A stretch of 64,000 bases of DNA from Nomia melanderi (taxonomy: Eukaryota; Arthropoda; Insecta; Hymenoptera; Halictidae). The notes beneath the pieces are model-generated. The model did not search any database and was not told the origin of the DNA. It was given only the letters and a program-made list of their open reading frames with translations. Each line of letters starts with the position of its first letter. The stretch's first letter is position 1. Shown in pieces: positions 11,501-26,500 of this stretch. Both the position numbers and the translations under genes were made by a program. The stretch spans positions 7,011,501 through 7,075,500 of the forward strand of contig NC_135007.1 in assembly GCF_051020985.1 (NCBI RefSeq), read 5' to 3'.

Positions 11501-14500
11501 AATGTATACATAGATAAAGGCTACTTACATGACGATTCGCCTAACAATCCTAACTTGTTCTAAAATAATCACGATTTGTTGGTCCCTCTACACTTTAGCT
11601 TTATCTTGAGTTGCTTATTGTCAGAAGAGCTAGAAAGGGTAAATAGTGAGACTAGAATGTAAATCAAACGTGAGAAACGAGCTCTTCTCTCTCGGTTTTC
11701 TCTTGGGTACGTGCACCAAGCGAAACAGAACATTGGTATCGATCAATCGGGGGGGGGGGGGGGGGGGTAGGAGTGAGTAAAAAAACAAACAAACAGAGAG
11801 ATAAATTAATCGGCGTGTGAAACGCTGCAGGAAACAACAACTTAAGACTTTGACAGACTAAAGATGCAATAAAGGTTCATGCAAGGTGTCGATTATAATT
11901 AAATCATGCAGCACATTCGCTATCACGGTGGGATCAGATTGAACCTGTTAGAAAAAGAAAGCTTGTATACTCTTGCTAATTCGTCTGCCTCGTAAATTGC
12001 CATGGCACGACTGAAAAACCTTAAAGTCGTCCAACGAAAATTCGAATCTATCCGAATAACGAAACATTTCGATAATTCTTCTGTTCGAGAATTAAGCAAC
12101 GACGTTGCTGTAGAATCTGTTTGTACTTACACTTCTTTCATTCTTACTTGTCGCGTAAAAGTAATAACACATGAAAAAACGTTACTGTTCATATAAAAAT
12201 GTAATCATTCTGGGACACTGCATACCTTTGTAAATGCATTCCTCATCGAGTGTACTCAGTTTAGAATTTGAAATATAATAAACTCTTGATTTCCCTTGCC
12301 TTCGATGTGGCAACGTGTAGAGAATGTATATTACATTATAGCGTGTATAAAGTATTCCTAAAATGTTTGTCGGAAGATTGCGTGGAAAAATGTAAAGGTA
12401 TGAGAACGTTGAACATTATAAAGAATGTACAACATAAACTCATTTTAAGCTTCCTATATTAAAAGAGTATTTAAAATTCTGCAACCTTAAAAATTTCAAA
12501 GATTTCAAGTTTGATATAGTTACTTATAATATAAAAATATCTCAAATCTTACGACAGGAAACCATGACTAGAAATCACATGAATTTGCACACCAAATAAC
12601 GTTCGATCAAACATTTTACGAATATTTGAAGTCTGTATCTTGAGTGACTCGTTAGCAGTTTCAAATTGAATACAACAGTACTTGGTACAATCACAAAATT
12701 TTGGGCATGGGACATGTCAAGTGTTCGTAGCGGTGGCTTACATGGTTGACCAAAAAGTTCCATTTTCTCTTTTCATTCTTTTTTTTGTTGCGTGTTTTTG
12801 CTTTAATAGAAATAAATAAAATGAAGGGTAAATCGTACCCAGCTTGCCTCGGGGAATTGTTAGAGAGGGTGTAGATGGCACGTTGGAAAGTTTGTGGCTC
12901 CAAGGTAAGAAAAATTGCTAGTAGGACCACCAACGTAGCGGCGGCTACGCTCATCCAACATGCGCAGCTTGCTCTACCGGAAGTCTTCGTCCTAGGCGTT
13001 CCCTCAACCGTACTTCGCCGCGTGCTCGAGCAAATCGACTGTACCGAACTGTCTGTTTCTGTCACTTAAACATTACGGCTCCTATGAACGTTCTCGCCGG
13101 CTCGTTTGCCATTGATAAAAATTCATTTTGCTGAGTACTTTGCGCTCCCACGCCGTGATTAGTATGAAGAGACCAGCGAGCAAGATACGCGGTCCGATTC
13201 ATCGATAATAAAATTGCATTTCTAGCTTCCCTACATTGCACTTTCAACAACCAAGGTGATCGCCTTTCAAATACTTCCTTAGTATTCTACACTTTTATAA
13301 AAATAATTCATAAAAGTTTCACAAACTGAATAATTGTATTGAAACTCTTTTAACCTTGTTGGATCTCGTATCTAACTTTAAGCTATTAAATATCGTTTCA
13401 TGTAAATTAATTATATCTGTGATCAACTTGGCAGCTAAAGTGTTAGAAATTGGGGAAAAATATATTGTGTAAACTGTTTAGAAGGAAATCACCTTGGCAA
13501 TTAATAAACGTAATGTAGACAAGATTGAATATAAATACAATCCAATTATGTTTGAAGCAGACCACGTACATGAAGAAAATAGCAGGGATCGAGACGACGC
13601 TCGATTGGATTGACTTGCAGCGATGCGACTGATTTTTGATAGTCCGGAGACACATAACAAAGGGTTTTGATAAATTTGTAATTTTTAATAAAACATCGAT
13701 AGCCCGAAAGCTGGGGAGCTTCGTGTACGTTGCCCCCGATGTTATTGACGAAACTCAAGTCCCCGATGGGATTAATTGGAAGTTTTGGATTAAGTTCAGC
13801 CCAGTATGAAGCTTTGCTTGGGACAAGGTAGAACATTTAACATTATGAAGCCGAAACAGTAATACTGAATTTTGCTTTTTTCTTTTTGCTCTTTACGCTT
13901 GGGCTTGAAATGTTTTAGTGAGTTTGTTACAAGTATTCGATACGCATGAAATAGATTATAGCCAATTGTGTTATAAGAGTCACCCAATTATGTAATTTCG
14001 ATGATCGAAGTAATATTCGTATGTTTGTAATTTTTTTTAGGGGAGCGGGCATGGAGATTTTTATTGATATTTTTATTCGAAATGGAAAGATTAGGGTTAA
14101 TCGAATAATCCTATGCATGTAATCACACGGCGAATTAATTCATATCTATTAGTGTCCTTTTAATGTTGTAAACCCTTATTACCTCATGATTTCTGCATGT
14201 GATTTTTGCACACATGTGTAATCATGAAATGCAGTGTATGAAGTTTTGAATTTATTTAAAAAGAAATATCATGATCGTGTACTACCATTTTTAAAAAAAT
14301 GTTTTTCAAATTTTCTGCATCACTGGAAAACATTGTGAATATTTTCGATATGTTATTGTGTAAAGGGAAATGAAAATAAATTAACCCATTGTTAGGGGTT
14401 GCAATGTTTCTGCACGACAAAGATATTTCTTTTTGTCTGTTTTACACGCCATATAAAATGTCTAACCATGAATGAACATCAGTGAAAAGTATGCTAGTCC

Positions 14501-17500
14501 CAGAAGCCCCTGATTGCAACTTTATCCGTCCAACCAAGACCAACGGTAGGCAAAAAAAGGGGGTGGCGGGGTAGAGAAACTTCCTTTCGAACGAAGCACA
14601 TTGAACTCGACCACCAAATCACCCTATGAAACATATCTCACCCACGAAGTAAATCCACGGAGAATCAGAAACCACACAGGTACGCAGATATACGAATGCC
14701 TGTCACAAGCTTTGTTTTTCTTTGCTAGTAGTTATCATTTTATATTTGTTCAACGTCCTTCCACCTTGTGCATACACCTCCAGTTAACAGTTGTTATGCA
14801 AGCTCAAAGTCATGCAACGCCGTGTGCAAAGAATATGTATAAATTAGGCCCAGATTGTAAGATTTTTGGGTTCAACTTAACATAAAATGACGATTATCAA
14901 TTCTCTTTTATGCAGTGAAAATCAATTTAGAGTAGAATATCTATTACGTCTTTTGTATTTTTATATTCTATTTACTGTCTAAGAAGTTATAGTTAGTCAT
15001 AATGAGATTAGTGTTCACGTCGAAATTAGAATTTTTGTTTGTTTAAAATTTTGGTGTTGTTACAGGGTAGATGTACCAGTTGTAGCTATTATATCAGTTA
15101 CATTATATTGTATAGTATTTCAACATTATAAGAACGTAGTTTTTTAAAATTAAACACTGAAAGTTATAAAAATTTTTAAAGTAGCTACAAGTGGTGTATT
15201 TATCTTATAGGATGGCGATAGGCAAAGGGAAATTTAAGGGCTGATCCTTCATGCATATAAAACGAGAATCAACAGCGAGGAAATTGTTAATTTTCGTTTT
15301 ACTTCATCATAAACGATCACTCCTTCAATTTTCCTCTACTTCCTGTCGAACACCTTGTACAAGTACCTATTGCAAGAAACCTTATTCAACCGTCCGATTT
15401 TGCTGAAACCTAGCAGACTTGTAGAACAGTCAAAAGCAAGGAACAAGTATTTTCATCTACCATCGACTACTCAAGTTCAAGTATTCCAATCGTTTTCAAA
15501 AAATATCAACCCCAAACCGATTTCGAAAATTCAGAAACAAACTGTCCTTTACATTCAATTGATCCGCAAACTCGCAAAAAGGTACCAGCAAAATCAAGCA
15601 CGTGACGGTCATGTAACATTTCTCGTTCCATAGCAGTCATCATAAATCACCAAACACTGAACCAAGATACAATTTACATATCACCAATCTACGTAAACTG
15701 AGATCACCAATTGCGACGAATCGCGGTCAAAGAGGATCACCGGAAGCGACATTTTGTTTACAAGGCGAGAGTACAATGACAACGCGGCCAATGGGGAAGT
15801 ATCAGACTACACAGAACAGGAGGATACAGAACAAAAAAACAATGAAAGTATCAGGAGAGGTGGATAGGGGGTGAGGTTGATGGATGAAGGTGAAGAGTAC
15901 AACATGCATAAAGAAGCGAGTCACGATGAAAGCGGTATATATGAACGCGCGACCCGCGCGGTTGTCTCGGATCGGAATTTACGTTCTTTCGAGTAAACGA
16001 AGTTTGGTTAGCGGGATATGTACATTGCTTACTTAGAAGGTTAGCTGTGAGTGCGGTACCTTGGTCGTCCTCCAACGGGGACAGCTCCGCACCTTCGTGC
16101 AGTGCTACGTCAGACCCGCTGGAACTGCCCAGCGTACGCCTCTTGCTCGGCGATCTTCTTCTTGGCGGCGGCGAACCATCGCTCTCAGTGTCACTGTGCA
16201 AATCATGCCGCAAGCTACCGTTTTTCGGGTAAGTGTCGCCGTTACCGGACCCGGGCGACGTGTCTTGGGACAGTTGGCTCTCCCATTGCTCAGCTTTCTC
16301 ATTGCCCGTGTATCTGCGTTCCGTTTCGCTGCCGTACCGCCACGGCTCGGACACCTCTCCAGCGGCTTTCAACGCTTTAGCCGTCATCTGTTCGATACTT
16401 GCCGCGTCTCCGCTGGACGTCATCGTTCTGACGATCTGTTCGAATTGCTCCGCGCCCATCGACTCGGTGGTAACGCAACGTACAGTGGTCACCGTCTTCA
16501 CTACGGTCTCCCTGGACACCAGCTCGTCAGTCACGGTCTCCTCAGTCTTTGATATCGTTGTGCGGGTCACTTGGTTCGCGCCGATCGGCGTGCTCTCTAT
16601 GATATTAGTCTCCGTCACGGTTCTATTCGAGTCCGGTGGTTCTGCTAAGCTACCGTCTCTAGTAGCTATCGTTAGGGTATCTATTCTGTCTAGGGTTTGA
16701 GGATCGGCGGAGCTATCGAACGCGGCTGTAGCGATTGTACTGTGCGTGCTTTTCGATAGTTCGAGCTTCGTTAAGTCAGTCTTCTCCTGGAGATCATCTT
16801 CTTTTCTATCAAGAGATCCATATTTGAGATCATCGGGCACTTTAGCTGTATCCGGGGTTTCTGTTCGCTCGTTTAGGTTCGGTACCGACTCGTCCTCTTT
16901 AGGCTTGCGCGCATCGGATATCGGTTTGCTTGAGGGAATATCAGTCTCCTGAGATTTTTTTACTTTGACCGGTATCTTGCTCTTCGGGCTGGCCTTCTCC
17001 GGCGAGCGCTCTTCGTACCGCTGCCTCGGCTGTTCAGCCGCTTTATGCTTGGGACTGTACGGCGTGTACGAGGTGTCTTTGAGATCTAGATGGAAGTCTG
17101 TTTTGATGGACGACCTGGTGGAGTGACGCGGGGCGGGAACAGGTTGCTTTGTTGGAGCAGAAGTAGCATGCCTCTCTACAGTCCCATCAATCTCAGCCGA
17201 ATCATGCCCTGACCCATCCAAAAGGACATGGACAAGAACAGGAACAAGGACATAAAGCACATTGATACACACTAAAGAATTCCGGACTCTAGGCCCAGCT
17301 GCGACAGATGGACTCGGATCGGAAAAAAGATTCAGCGTGTCTGGCCTGACGTCACGGTAAATTCGGGATAATATCGTGGAAAGTGATTACACACACATAC
17401 ACACACACACACACACTGAACTTTTGTGTGGCTCTCACACACCCATGCATATTGCTGGATTCATATGTTCGCGCGTGTGTGCGTGCGTGTGCGATCTCTT

Positions 17501-20500
17501 TTGTCTTTCTTTATGTATGCATGTTTCGATGTTTCTGTGAATGTACGTTTGCATGTTTGTATGGGTCTCTGTGTGCAGCACACTTTCTACATTTAGTAAC
17601 TTAGTTAGTATCAATACTGCAACAGGATTAGTTCGTTTATAAAAAAGAAACACTCAATTAAATGGTGTCTAATCGTGGCGCCTGAATCTTACTAAAACGT
17701 ACCAATGGCAGAGTGACTCGCTGTTAATGACGTTCAATGTTTATCTGCGGGAGATATTTCGATTCGAAGCGTGCGGTACTTGTGGTGATCGGTTGGAAGC
17801 GATTGAATTTCTTTACAGTGAACAATTTGCGGAGAATGTACGAAGCGTGCGCGGCGGGGAACGAAACTGTCGGCGCAGAACGGAGTTTCCTGTAAGAACT
17901 TGTGTAAATCTGTAAATTTGCGGTTCTCGCTCGGATTCATACTGAAAAATGTAATTTATGAATCTGAAATTTCAATGTAATAAAAATGAATAATAAATAA
18001 TACGAAAGGAACTGTTTTCATTTAGTACATCGCGTACTTATATTCGATAGTCTTGGGAACAGCTGGGGCAATGATAATATAAACTTCAACGGTATATCCT
18101 TTTTCAGATAAATTTACTAACTACTAGCTACCATATACTAACTACCTACGATAAACAAATATAAACTTGAATGTTGGAATCTCTTCGTATATAATAATCA
18201 TGCACCCATCAATGTCTCTGATGAATTAAAACACCGAATTTCTAAATATGCCACTACTTGTGTTTCGCTGAAAGCAGTTCTGCATGTATTCTCTATTATC
18301 TATCTCCATTAGTTATGAATTACAGTCTCGAAAATCGTATCGTATAAAACACATTAGACGGAAAATCTTGTACCATCCAAATTTACACAGAGTTTCGCAG
18401 GAAACTCCGGTCCGCGGCAATAATTTCGTTCATCGCCGTACACGTACCTTATGCTACGAAACTAAACAGAAAGACGTAGGACACGCTAAGCTACGTAGAT
18501 TCAGCTAGGATCACCGATCCGTTTAACACAGCTACAGAGAAGAATGACGAAATGATCATGTACCACGGGTATTGAATGAGATTATTGTACAATGCTCGGA
18601 CACGTTTCCGTCGTCCGCGATATTCAACGTCTATGATGCCACAAAAGAACGAGGTATCTATTTAGTAAGAGACGTGCGCACAATATATTAGTCAGTGTGA
18701 AAGCGTCGGCAAGTGCTAACTATAGAAGATAAAGCTAAATATAAATGAGGGCACCAAAATAGAATCTGCTAACGTAATTGATCTTGGGCCTGTGATCTCG
18801 TGTACTTGTGAACTTCTAGATCTTGTCTGACCATACGTTACCTGCTTTCGACATCGTGTACGCCTGGTCGGCTAGGCTCTGTGCTCGTCTTGCTGCCTCT
18901 TCGGTGACATCTGAAAAATTCATCGGATAACGGCGTGAGTACGGACCGGTAATCACTGGTCGAACATTGAAAGCAATGAACTGACAAAGATTAGATGAAT
19001 GATGTTTCCCTGCATGGCATACCTCGGTTCATGCTTCGCTAGTCGTGGTCTCCTGTTAATTCAATGAGATTATAGTCTATTACCGTAATAGAATAATAAA
19101 CATGTGACGTCTATAATGTTACACGCTATAATAAAAATTAAACGGGTAAACGAGAAAAATAAAGGTATTCGCCGGCAATGATACACCGTCGACGGGATAA
19201 TCGTATCGTGGATATAAATATGTTCGAATGTTAACAAATAGCGTAAAAAACCTGAAAACATGCATTAAAGAAAGGTTAAAGAAGTTAAAACGCACAAACT
19301 GAAAATAAGAACAGCAAATAAATCGAAATAATGTAATCACATTGTTTCTATTCTTTTTTTTCTTTTCGCTAAATAATTTTTTCGTTCCTCTTTTTTCTCT
19401 AGACATTTTTCTATGTCGTGTAGCCTCCTCGCGTTGTTACCACATTCAGATTATCATACTATAAAGTGACAATCAAGAGTTAGGTTCACTGTCATAGAAA
19501 GTGATTGAACATAGATTTATTCTACAAGGGCAAGGATCTACTCATTAAGACAAAGGAACTTATCATCTCTATCGAAAAAAGGGGGTACAAGATACATTAT
19601 TTGCTCCACTTTATAGTACGTTCGGTATTCCTCGTCTTACGAAAAGATCACGTAGAAATTAGTACACTAAAAGAGAGTGATTGATAGATCAGAGTGTTAG
19701 GATTATATTACGAATGACACAGTGCAATGGCCGTCCGGCCATTTTGGTACGACTACCAAAAACTTAAGTTACAGAAAAGCGTCAACTTAATTAATCATGT
19801 TACACACAGCTGGTATGTAATATTGTATATAACGCAATTATTGCAAGATACCTTCGATTCTATTGTCAGTGTACTCGGCGAGACTGGGTGGTGGGGTCGC
19901 TGCCGTCCGCACAGACTTTCTTACGACTGTGGTGACGGTTTGCCGTGTGCGAGGCTCAAGGTGCTCTACTTCACTAGATATTGTAACTACCCTAACCGAG
20001 CTATCCTGCGAACTACTCGGGCTAACTCGTGTTTCTTTCGAGGAACTAACTTTTTGTGGAATGCGAGATACTTTCACCAACTTCGATTCACCGGGAGGAC
20101 TGCCATCTTTTATGTTCATCTCGGTCAACCGAACGGGGACTTCAGAATCTGTGGCGGAAAGTGGATCACCGATATACGGGGCTGAGGTAACTATTGTTTG
20201 CGAAACAATATTCTTTCCGCTTCCTGAACTACTGGTTCCCTTAGTCACTATAGGCGAGTCTTTACTTGTTTGGTCGTAACCTTGTAACCTTTGATTGTCA
20301 TAAGAGAAGGATTTGTCTAACGAAGAGTCGTGCCTCAATTCGTCTAAGAACATTGCTAAGTCACCCTTCGAGACACCGGTATCTGTGGGAACTTTTTGAT
20401 CTGGTCTGAACAGTTTGTCCGAAGAACCAACAACTCTGATGGTTTCCTTTTGCGTTTTTTCTACAACCCCTTTCGTATCGTCGGAAACTTCGTCAGCAGA

Positions 20501-23500
20501 TTGTTTCCCGCCCTTGAACAAGCCGGACAGGAAACCACTGCTTTTTTCTTTAGCCTTTTTAGCTTCTTTAGAGGTTTTATCTTTTACTGTTTCTACAGTA
20601 CAAACAGCTGCATCAAGGCCTTGCGTCGTTTTTTGTTTCACCGATTCGCTTCCATCTTTGATTTCTTTTGATATTTTCTCCTTTCCCAATTGAACACATT
20701 CGGCTACTTCAAGAACAGCGGCCTCGGTTTTATCTTCAACCTTTTTAGCACCCTCTGCTAACTTATCTGCTGCGGATTTACTAGTGTCAGATGCCATCTG
20801 TAAACTTGTGGTTACTTTTTCACTGACTTTAGCTTTCGTATCCTTTGCAGCAGCAGTGGCTTTGTCTTTTGTGTCTTTGACATCGGATATCACTTTGTCT
20901 TTCGTAGCTTCGACATCTTTCACTTTTTCTGCTGTTACTTCTCGAAGCTTCGCTTCTTCTTCTTTCGCTTCCTTTTTCGTTTCATCAAGGAATTCCTTTA
21001 CGTCCTCGGAGACTTCGTCTGCTGCATGCTTTGCACCTTTTATAAGACCAGAGAGGAATCCGCCACCTTTTTCTTTGGCTTTCTTAGCTTCCTTTGCGAC
21101 TTTACCCTTTGCAGCATCTGCACTTTCGACGACAGTATCAGCTCCAGATGAAACTTTGCTCTTCACTAGCTCAACATCCTTCTTTATTTCTTTAGATACT
21201 GTGTCTTTTGCAGATTTGGCTTTATCCTTAACTTGTTTAGCTCCGTCGGAGATCTTTTCACCTGCAGTTTTACCATCATCGGAGATCTTCTCACCTGCAG
21301 CTCTGCCAGCATCGGATACCTTCTGAACACCAACAATGACTTTCTCGCTGACTTTGTCTTTGGCGTCCTTCACTGAATCAACAACTTTATCCTTGGCATC
21401 TTTTACGTGTTCTACCGCTTTGTCTTTTGCTGCCTCAGCATCTTTGATCTTTTCAGCCGCTGTGTCTCGAACTTTGGCTTCCTCCTCTGCGGCTTCCTTT
21501 TTTGTTTCATCGAGGAAGTCTTTAACGTCATCAGAGAAGTCTTCTACAACATGCTTTGCTCCCTTGAACATATCAGAGAAGAAACCACTACTTTTTTCCT
21601 TGGCTTCCTTAGTTTCATTCGCAGCTTTTTCCTTCATAGCCTCTGCACCTTCAGAAACAGCATCCACTCCAGATGTAACCTTGCTTTTCACGACTTCAGC
21701 GTCCTTCTTGATCTCCATGGATATTTTTTCCTTTGCACCTTTAATGCCATCAACTGTCCCCTTAGCAGCTGCCTTTGTTTTATCTTCAACCTGCTTAGCA
21801 CCTTCAGACAATGTTTCGCCAACTGTTTTTCCAGTATCAGATATCTTCTGAACGCCTTCAGATACTTTTTCGCTCATTTTGTCCTTAACGTCCTTTGCAG
21901 CATCAACAACTTTGTGCTTAGTGTCTTTTACGTCAGACACTACTTTCTCTTTTGCTGCCTTTGCATCATCCACTTTCTGGGACGCTGCATCTCGAAGTTT
22001 GGCCTCCTCTTCGGCTGCTTCTTTTTTCGTTTCGTCAAGGAATTCTTTGACATCATCAGAAACTTCTTCAGCAGCATGTTTTGCACCTTTGAACAGTCCA
22101 GAAAGGAAACCACTGCCTTTCTCCTTGGCTTTCTTAGCTTCTTTAGCAGCTTTGTCCTTTGTAACTTCTGCGCTGTCAACAACTGCATCCACTCCAGATG
22201 AAACTTTGCTCTTTACTAAATCAGCGTCTTTTTTAATTTCTTTAGACACTGCACCTTTCGTAGCTTTGGCACCATCGACTACTTCTTGAGCTGTTGCCTT
22301 TGTTTTATCCTGAACCTGTTTAGCTCCATCGGAGATCTTTCCACCAGCAGCTTTACTAGCATCAGAGACTTTTTCACCTACAGCTTTACCAGCGTCAGAG
22401 ATCTTTCCACCAGCAGCTTTACTAGCATCAGACACCTTCTGGACGCCATCATGAACTGTATCGCTGACTTTATCTTTGACGTCCTTAACTGCAAAAAGAG
22501 CACTGTCTTTTCCTTCTTTTAGATCTGCTACAACTTTATCCTTCGCAACCTCCGCACCTTTTAGTTTGTCAGCTGCTGCCTTGTGAACTTTGGCTTCTTC
22601 TTCAGCTGCTTCTTTCTTTGTCTCGTCCAGGAAATCTTTAACATCATCCGTCACTTCTTCTGCTGCCTGTTTTGCACCTTTAAATAAACCAGAAAGGAAG
22701 CCACTGCCTTTTTCTTTGGCTTTCTTGGCCTCTTTCGCTGCTTTGTCTTTCGCAGCTTCTGCAGAATCAACAACGGTCTCAACTCCAGAGGAGACTTTCT
22801 CCTTCACCAGCTCAGCATCTCTTTTAATTTCTGTCGATACTGCGTCCTTTGCAGCCTTGGTACTATCGACGACCCCATGTGCTACTGCTTTTGTTTTATC
22901 TTCAACCTTTCTAGCTCCGTTGGAGATCTTTTCGCCGGTAATTTTAGCGGCATCAGAGACTTTCTCACCTGCAGATTTACCAGCATCGGATACCTTCTGA
23001 ACACCAACAGTGATTTTCTCGCTGACTTTGTCCTTAGCATCTTTCACTGAATCAGCAACCTTACCCTTTGTGTCTTTTACGTGCTCTACTGCCTTATCTG
23101 TTGCTGCTTCAGCATCTTTGATCTTTTCAGACGCCGCTTCTCGAACTTTGGTTTCCTCCTCCGCTGCTTCTTTCTTTGTATCGTCCAGGAACTCCTTTAC
23201 ATCTTCGGCAACTTCATCGGCAGCATGTTTTGCACCTTTGATGAGACCGGACAGGAATCCGCTACCTTTATCCTTGGTTGCTTTAGCTTCCTTTGCAATT
23301 TTGTCTTTCGCAGCTTCTGCGCTGTCTGAAGCCGCTTCTACTCCTGTCGTAACTTTATCTTTTACCGCTGTTGCGTCCTTTTTGACTTCTTTGGATACTT
23401 TGTCAGCTGTATCTTTGACGCCATCAGCCATGTCCTTAATAACTGTTGCTGCTTTAGTTTCAGCTTGTTTAGCACTGTCTGCAACTTTCTCGCCGACAGC

Positions 23501-26500
23501 TTTCCCAGCATCGGCAGCTTTCTGTACTCCCGCAGTTGCTTTGTCACTGATTTCGTCTTTAACATCCTTCGCAGCTGTGGAAACTTTATCTTTAGCATCT
23601 TTAACATTAGTTATTGCTTTGTCTTTCTTCACTTCCATTTCTTTAACCTTTTTAGCAGCTGCCTCTCGGACTTTAGCTTGATCTTCCGCTGCTTCCCTCT
23701 TCATTTCTTCAAGGAAGTCCTTTACGTCGCCAGTAGTTTCATCAACTGTATGTTTGGCTCCTTTAAATAAGCCTGAAAGGAAACCGCTTCCCTTTTCCTT
23801 TGCTTTTTTTGCCTCCTTCATGGCTTTGTCCTTAGCAGTCTCTGCGTCTTCAGCAACCGCGTCAGTTTTTGATATAACCTTTTGTTTAACAGCATTAGCA
23901 TCTTCTTTGAGTTCTTTAGATACCTTATCCTTTGTAACTTTGGCACTGTCAGTTACCTTTTGTGCTGCAGTGCTGGTTTGATCTCCAACTTGTTTAACTC
24001 CCTCGGATAATTTTTCACCGACTGTTTTACCAGCGTCAGACACCTTTTGAACACCTTCAGATGCTTTTTCAACCACTTTATCTTTAACGTCTTTGGTAAC
24101 AGTCACGACTTTGTCCTTAGCTGCTTCCAGATCAGAAGCTGCTTTGTCCTTTGCGGCTTCCATTTCCTTTACCTTTTCTGATGTCGATTCTCGTAGCTTC
24201 GCTTCTTCTTTTGCAGCATCTTGTTTAGTCTCATCAAGGAACTCCTTCATATCTTCAGAAACTTCTTCAGCTGCGTGTTTAGCTCCCTTGAATAAACCAG
24301 ACAAGAAACCACTGCCTTTTTCTTTAGCTTTCTTAGCTTCCTTCTCGGCTTTGTCTTTTGCAGCTTCTGCCCTGCTAGCAATTGCGTCCAGTCCCGATGA
24401 TACCTTGTCCTTTACAACCTCGGTGTCTTCCTTAATTTCCTTGGAAACTTTGTCCTTTGCAGCTTTCATATTATCACTTACTTCCTGAGCTGTTGTTTTC
24501 GCTTTGTCTTCAGCTTGTTTGACTCCGTCGGATACTTTTTCAGCAGTAGCCTTGCCCGCGTGCGACACTTTTTGGACTCCACCAGAGACTTTTTCGCCAA
24601 CTTTGTCTGTAGCGGCTTTTACCGTAGCTGTAACTTTATCCGCAGCAGCCTTACTACCACTCACAACTGTATCCTTAGCTGAGACAACTTTTTGCTTCGC
24701 CGCGTCGGCATCTTCTTTAATTTCTGTGGTTAGTTTATCTTTTGCTGCCTTTGCACCATCAGCAATATCTTTAACAGCCTCTTTCACTTTATCTTCTGTC
24801 TGCTTTCCAGTTTCCGAAATCTTCTCTCCTGCGGCTTTACCAGTATCTGACGCCTTTTGAACTCCATCAGACACTTTCTCACTTATTTTATCTTTAACAT
24901 CTTTCATTGCATGTTCAGCTTTGTCTTTAGTCTGACTCAAATCTGTGACTACTTTATCCTTTATGTGTTCCACGCCGTCAGCTACTTCTTTAGCGGTCAT
25001 CTTCGCTTTGTCTTCGACTGACTTGCCAATCTCAGATACCTTCTGGACTCCGCCAGATACTTTCTCACTCACTTTGTCTTTAGCGTCCTTTGTAGCGTTG
25101 GCAATTTTATCTGTAGTATCTTTTACACTAGCTACGGCTTTGTCCTTCGCTCTTTCCGTTTCTTTAACCTGTTCTGCCGCTGCTTCTCGAACTCTGGCCT
25201 GTTCTTCCGATGCTTCTTTCTTCGTCTCGTCCAAGAAGTCCTTGACATCATCGGTAACATCTTCAACCGCATGTTTGGCTCCTCTAAATAATCCAGAAAG
25301 GAAGCCACTTCCTTTTTCCTTAGCTTTCTTCGCTTCCTTCGCGGCTTGGTCCTTTGCTGATTCTGCGGCGTCCGCTGCAGCAGCCATTCCCGAAGAAATT
25401 TTTCGTTTCGCCGCTTCAGTATCCTCTTTCAGTTCTTTAGAGGCTTTGTCTGTCGCTTCCTTGACACTGCCACTCATACCTTTAGCAGTTGCTTGAAGCT
25501 TATCTTCTGCTTGTTTAGCGCTTTCAGATACTTTTTCACCAACACATTTTCCAGCATCTGCTACTGTTTGCGCTCCATCGCTGAGTTTTTCAGTCACTTT
25601 ATCTTTACCATCCTTTACTGCAGCAGAAACTTTATCTTTAGTATCTTTCGCGTCAACCACTACTTTATCTTTCGTTTTTTCAATTTGTTCTAATTTTCCG
25701 GTAACAGCCTCTCGGGCTTTAGCTTGATCTTCCGATGCTTCCCTTTTCATTTCCTCAAGGAAGTCCTTAACATCATCAGCAGTATCATCGGCAGTATGCT
25801 TAACGCTCTTGAATAAGCCAGAGAGGAAACCACTACCTTTCTCTTTAGCTTTCTTAGCTTCCTTTGCAGCTTTATCATTTGCCGCTTCGGCACCCTCAGC
25901 AATTGCACTTGCTCCTGACGAGACCTTCTGCTTAATCGCTTCAGCGTCTTCTTTGAGTTCTTTGGATACTTTATCTTTTGCAGTTTTTACACCGCTAGCA
26001 ACATCTTGTGCTGCATCCTTCGCTTTATCTTCTACCTGTTTAACGCCTTTTGCTACCTTATCTTTCACTGCTTCTGCACCATCAGCAACTGCACTCGCTC
26101 CTGCTGATACCTTGTCCTTCACCAGGTCAGTGTTTTTCTTTACTTCCTTAGACACTGCATCTTTCGCAGCTTTGGCACCGTCGACTACTTCATCGGCTGC
26201 TGCTTTCGTTTTGTCTTGAATCTGTTTAGCCGTGTCAGAGATGTTTTCACCGGCTACTTTACCAACATCAGAAACTTTTTCTACACCGTGTGAGACTTTT
26301 TCTATCACTTTATCTTTGGTGTCCTTTGCAGCAGTTGCAGCTCTATCCTTGACATCTTTAATGTCTTCTAATACTCCGTCCTTTGCTGCTTTGGCGTCTT
26401 GCAACTTTTTCGCAGCAGCTTCTCGCGCTTTCGCTTGCTCTTCTTCTGCCTCTTTCTTGGTTTCATCGACGAACTCGTGTATCTCTTCTGCTACTTCGTC

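Noticed and set aside
12875..13069. Plus-strand frame of 64 codons starting MARWKVCGSK with a GTAAGA after codon 10
   Set aside because: It is kept only as an alternative to W18. The minus-strand reading has a membrane helix and fits the phases of both neighbours.
13546..13836. Minus-strand frame of about 90 codons that reads somewhat protein-like
   Set aside because: No family recognised and no good splice sites in a phase that fits W17 or W18.
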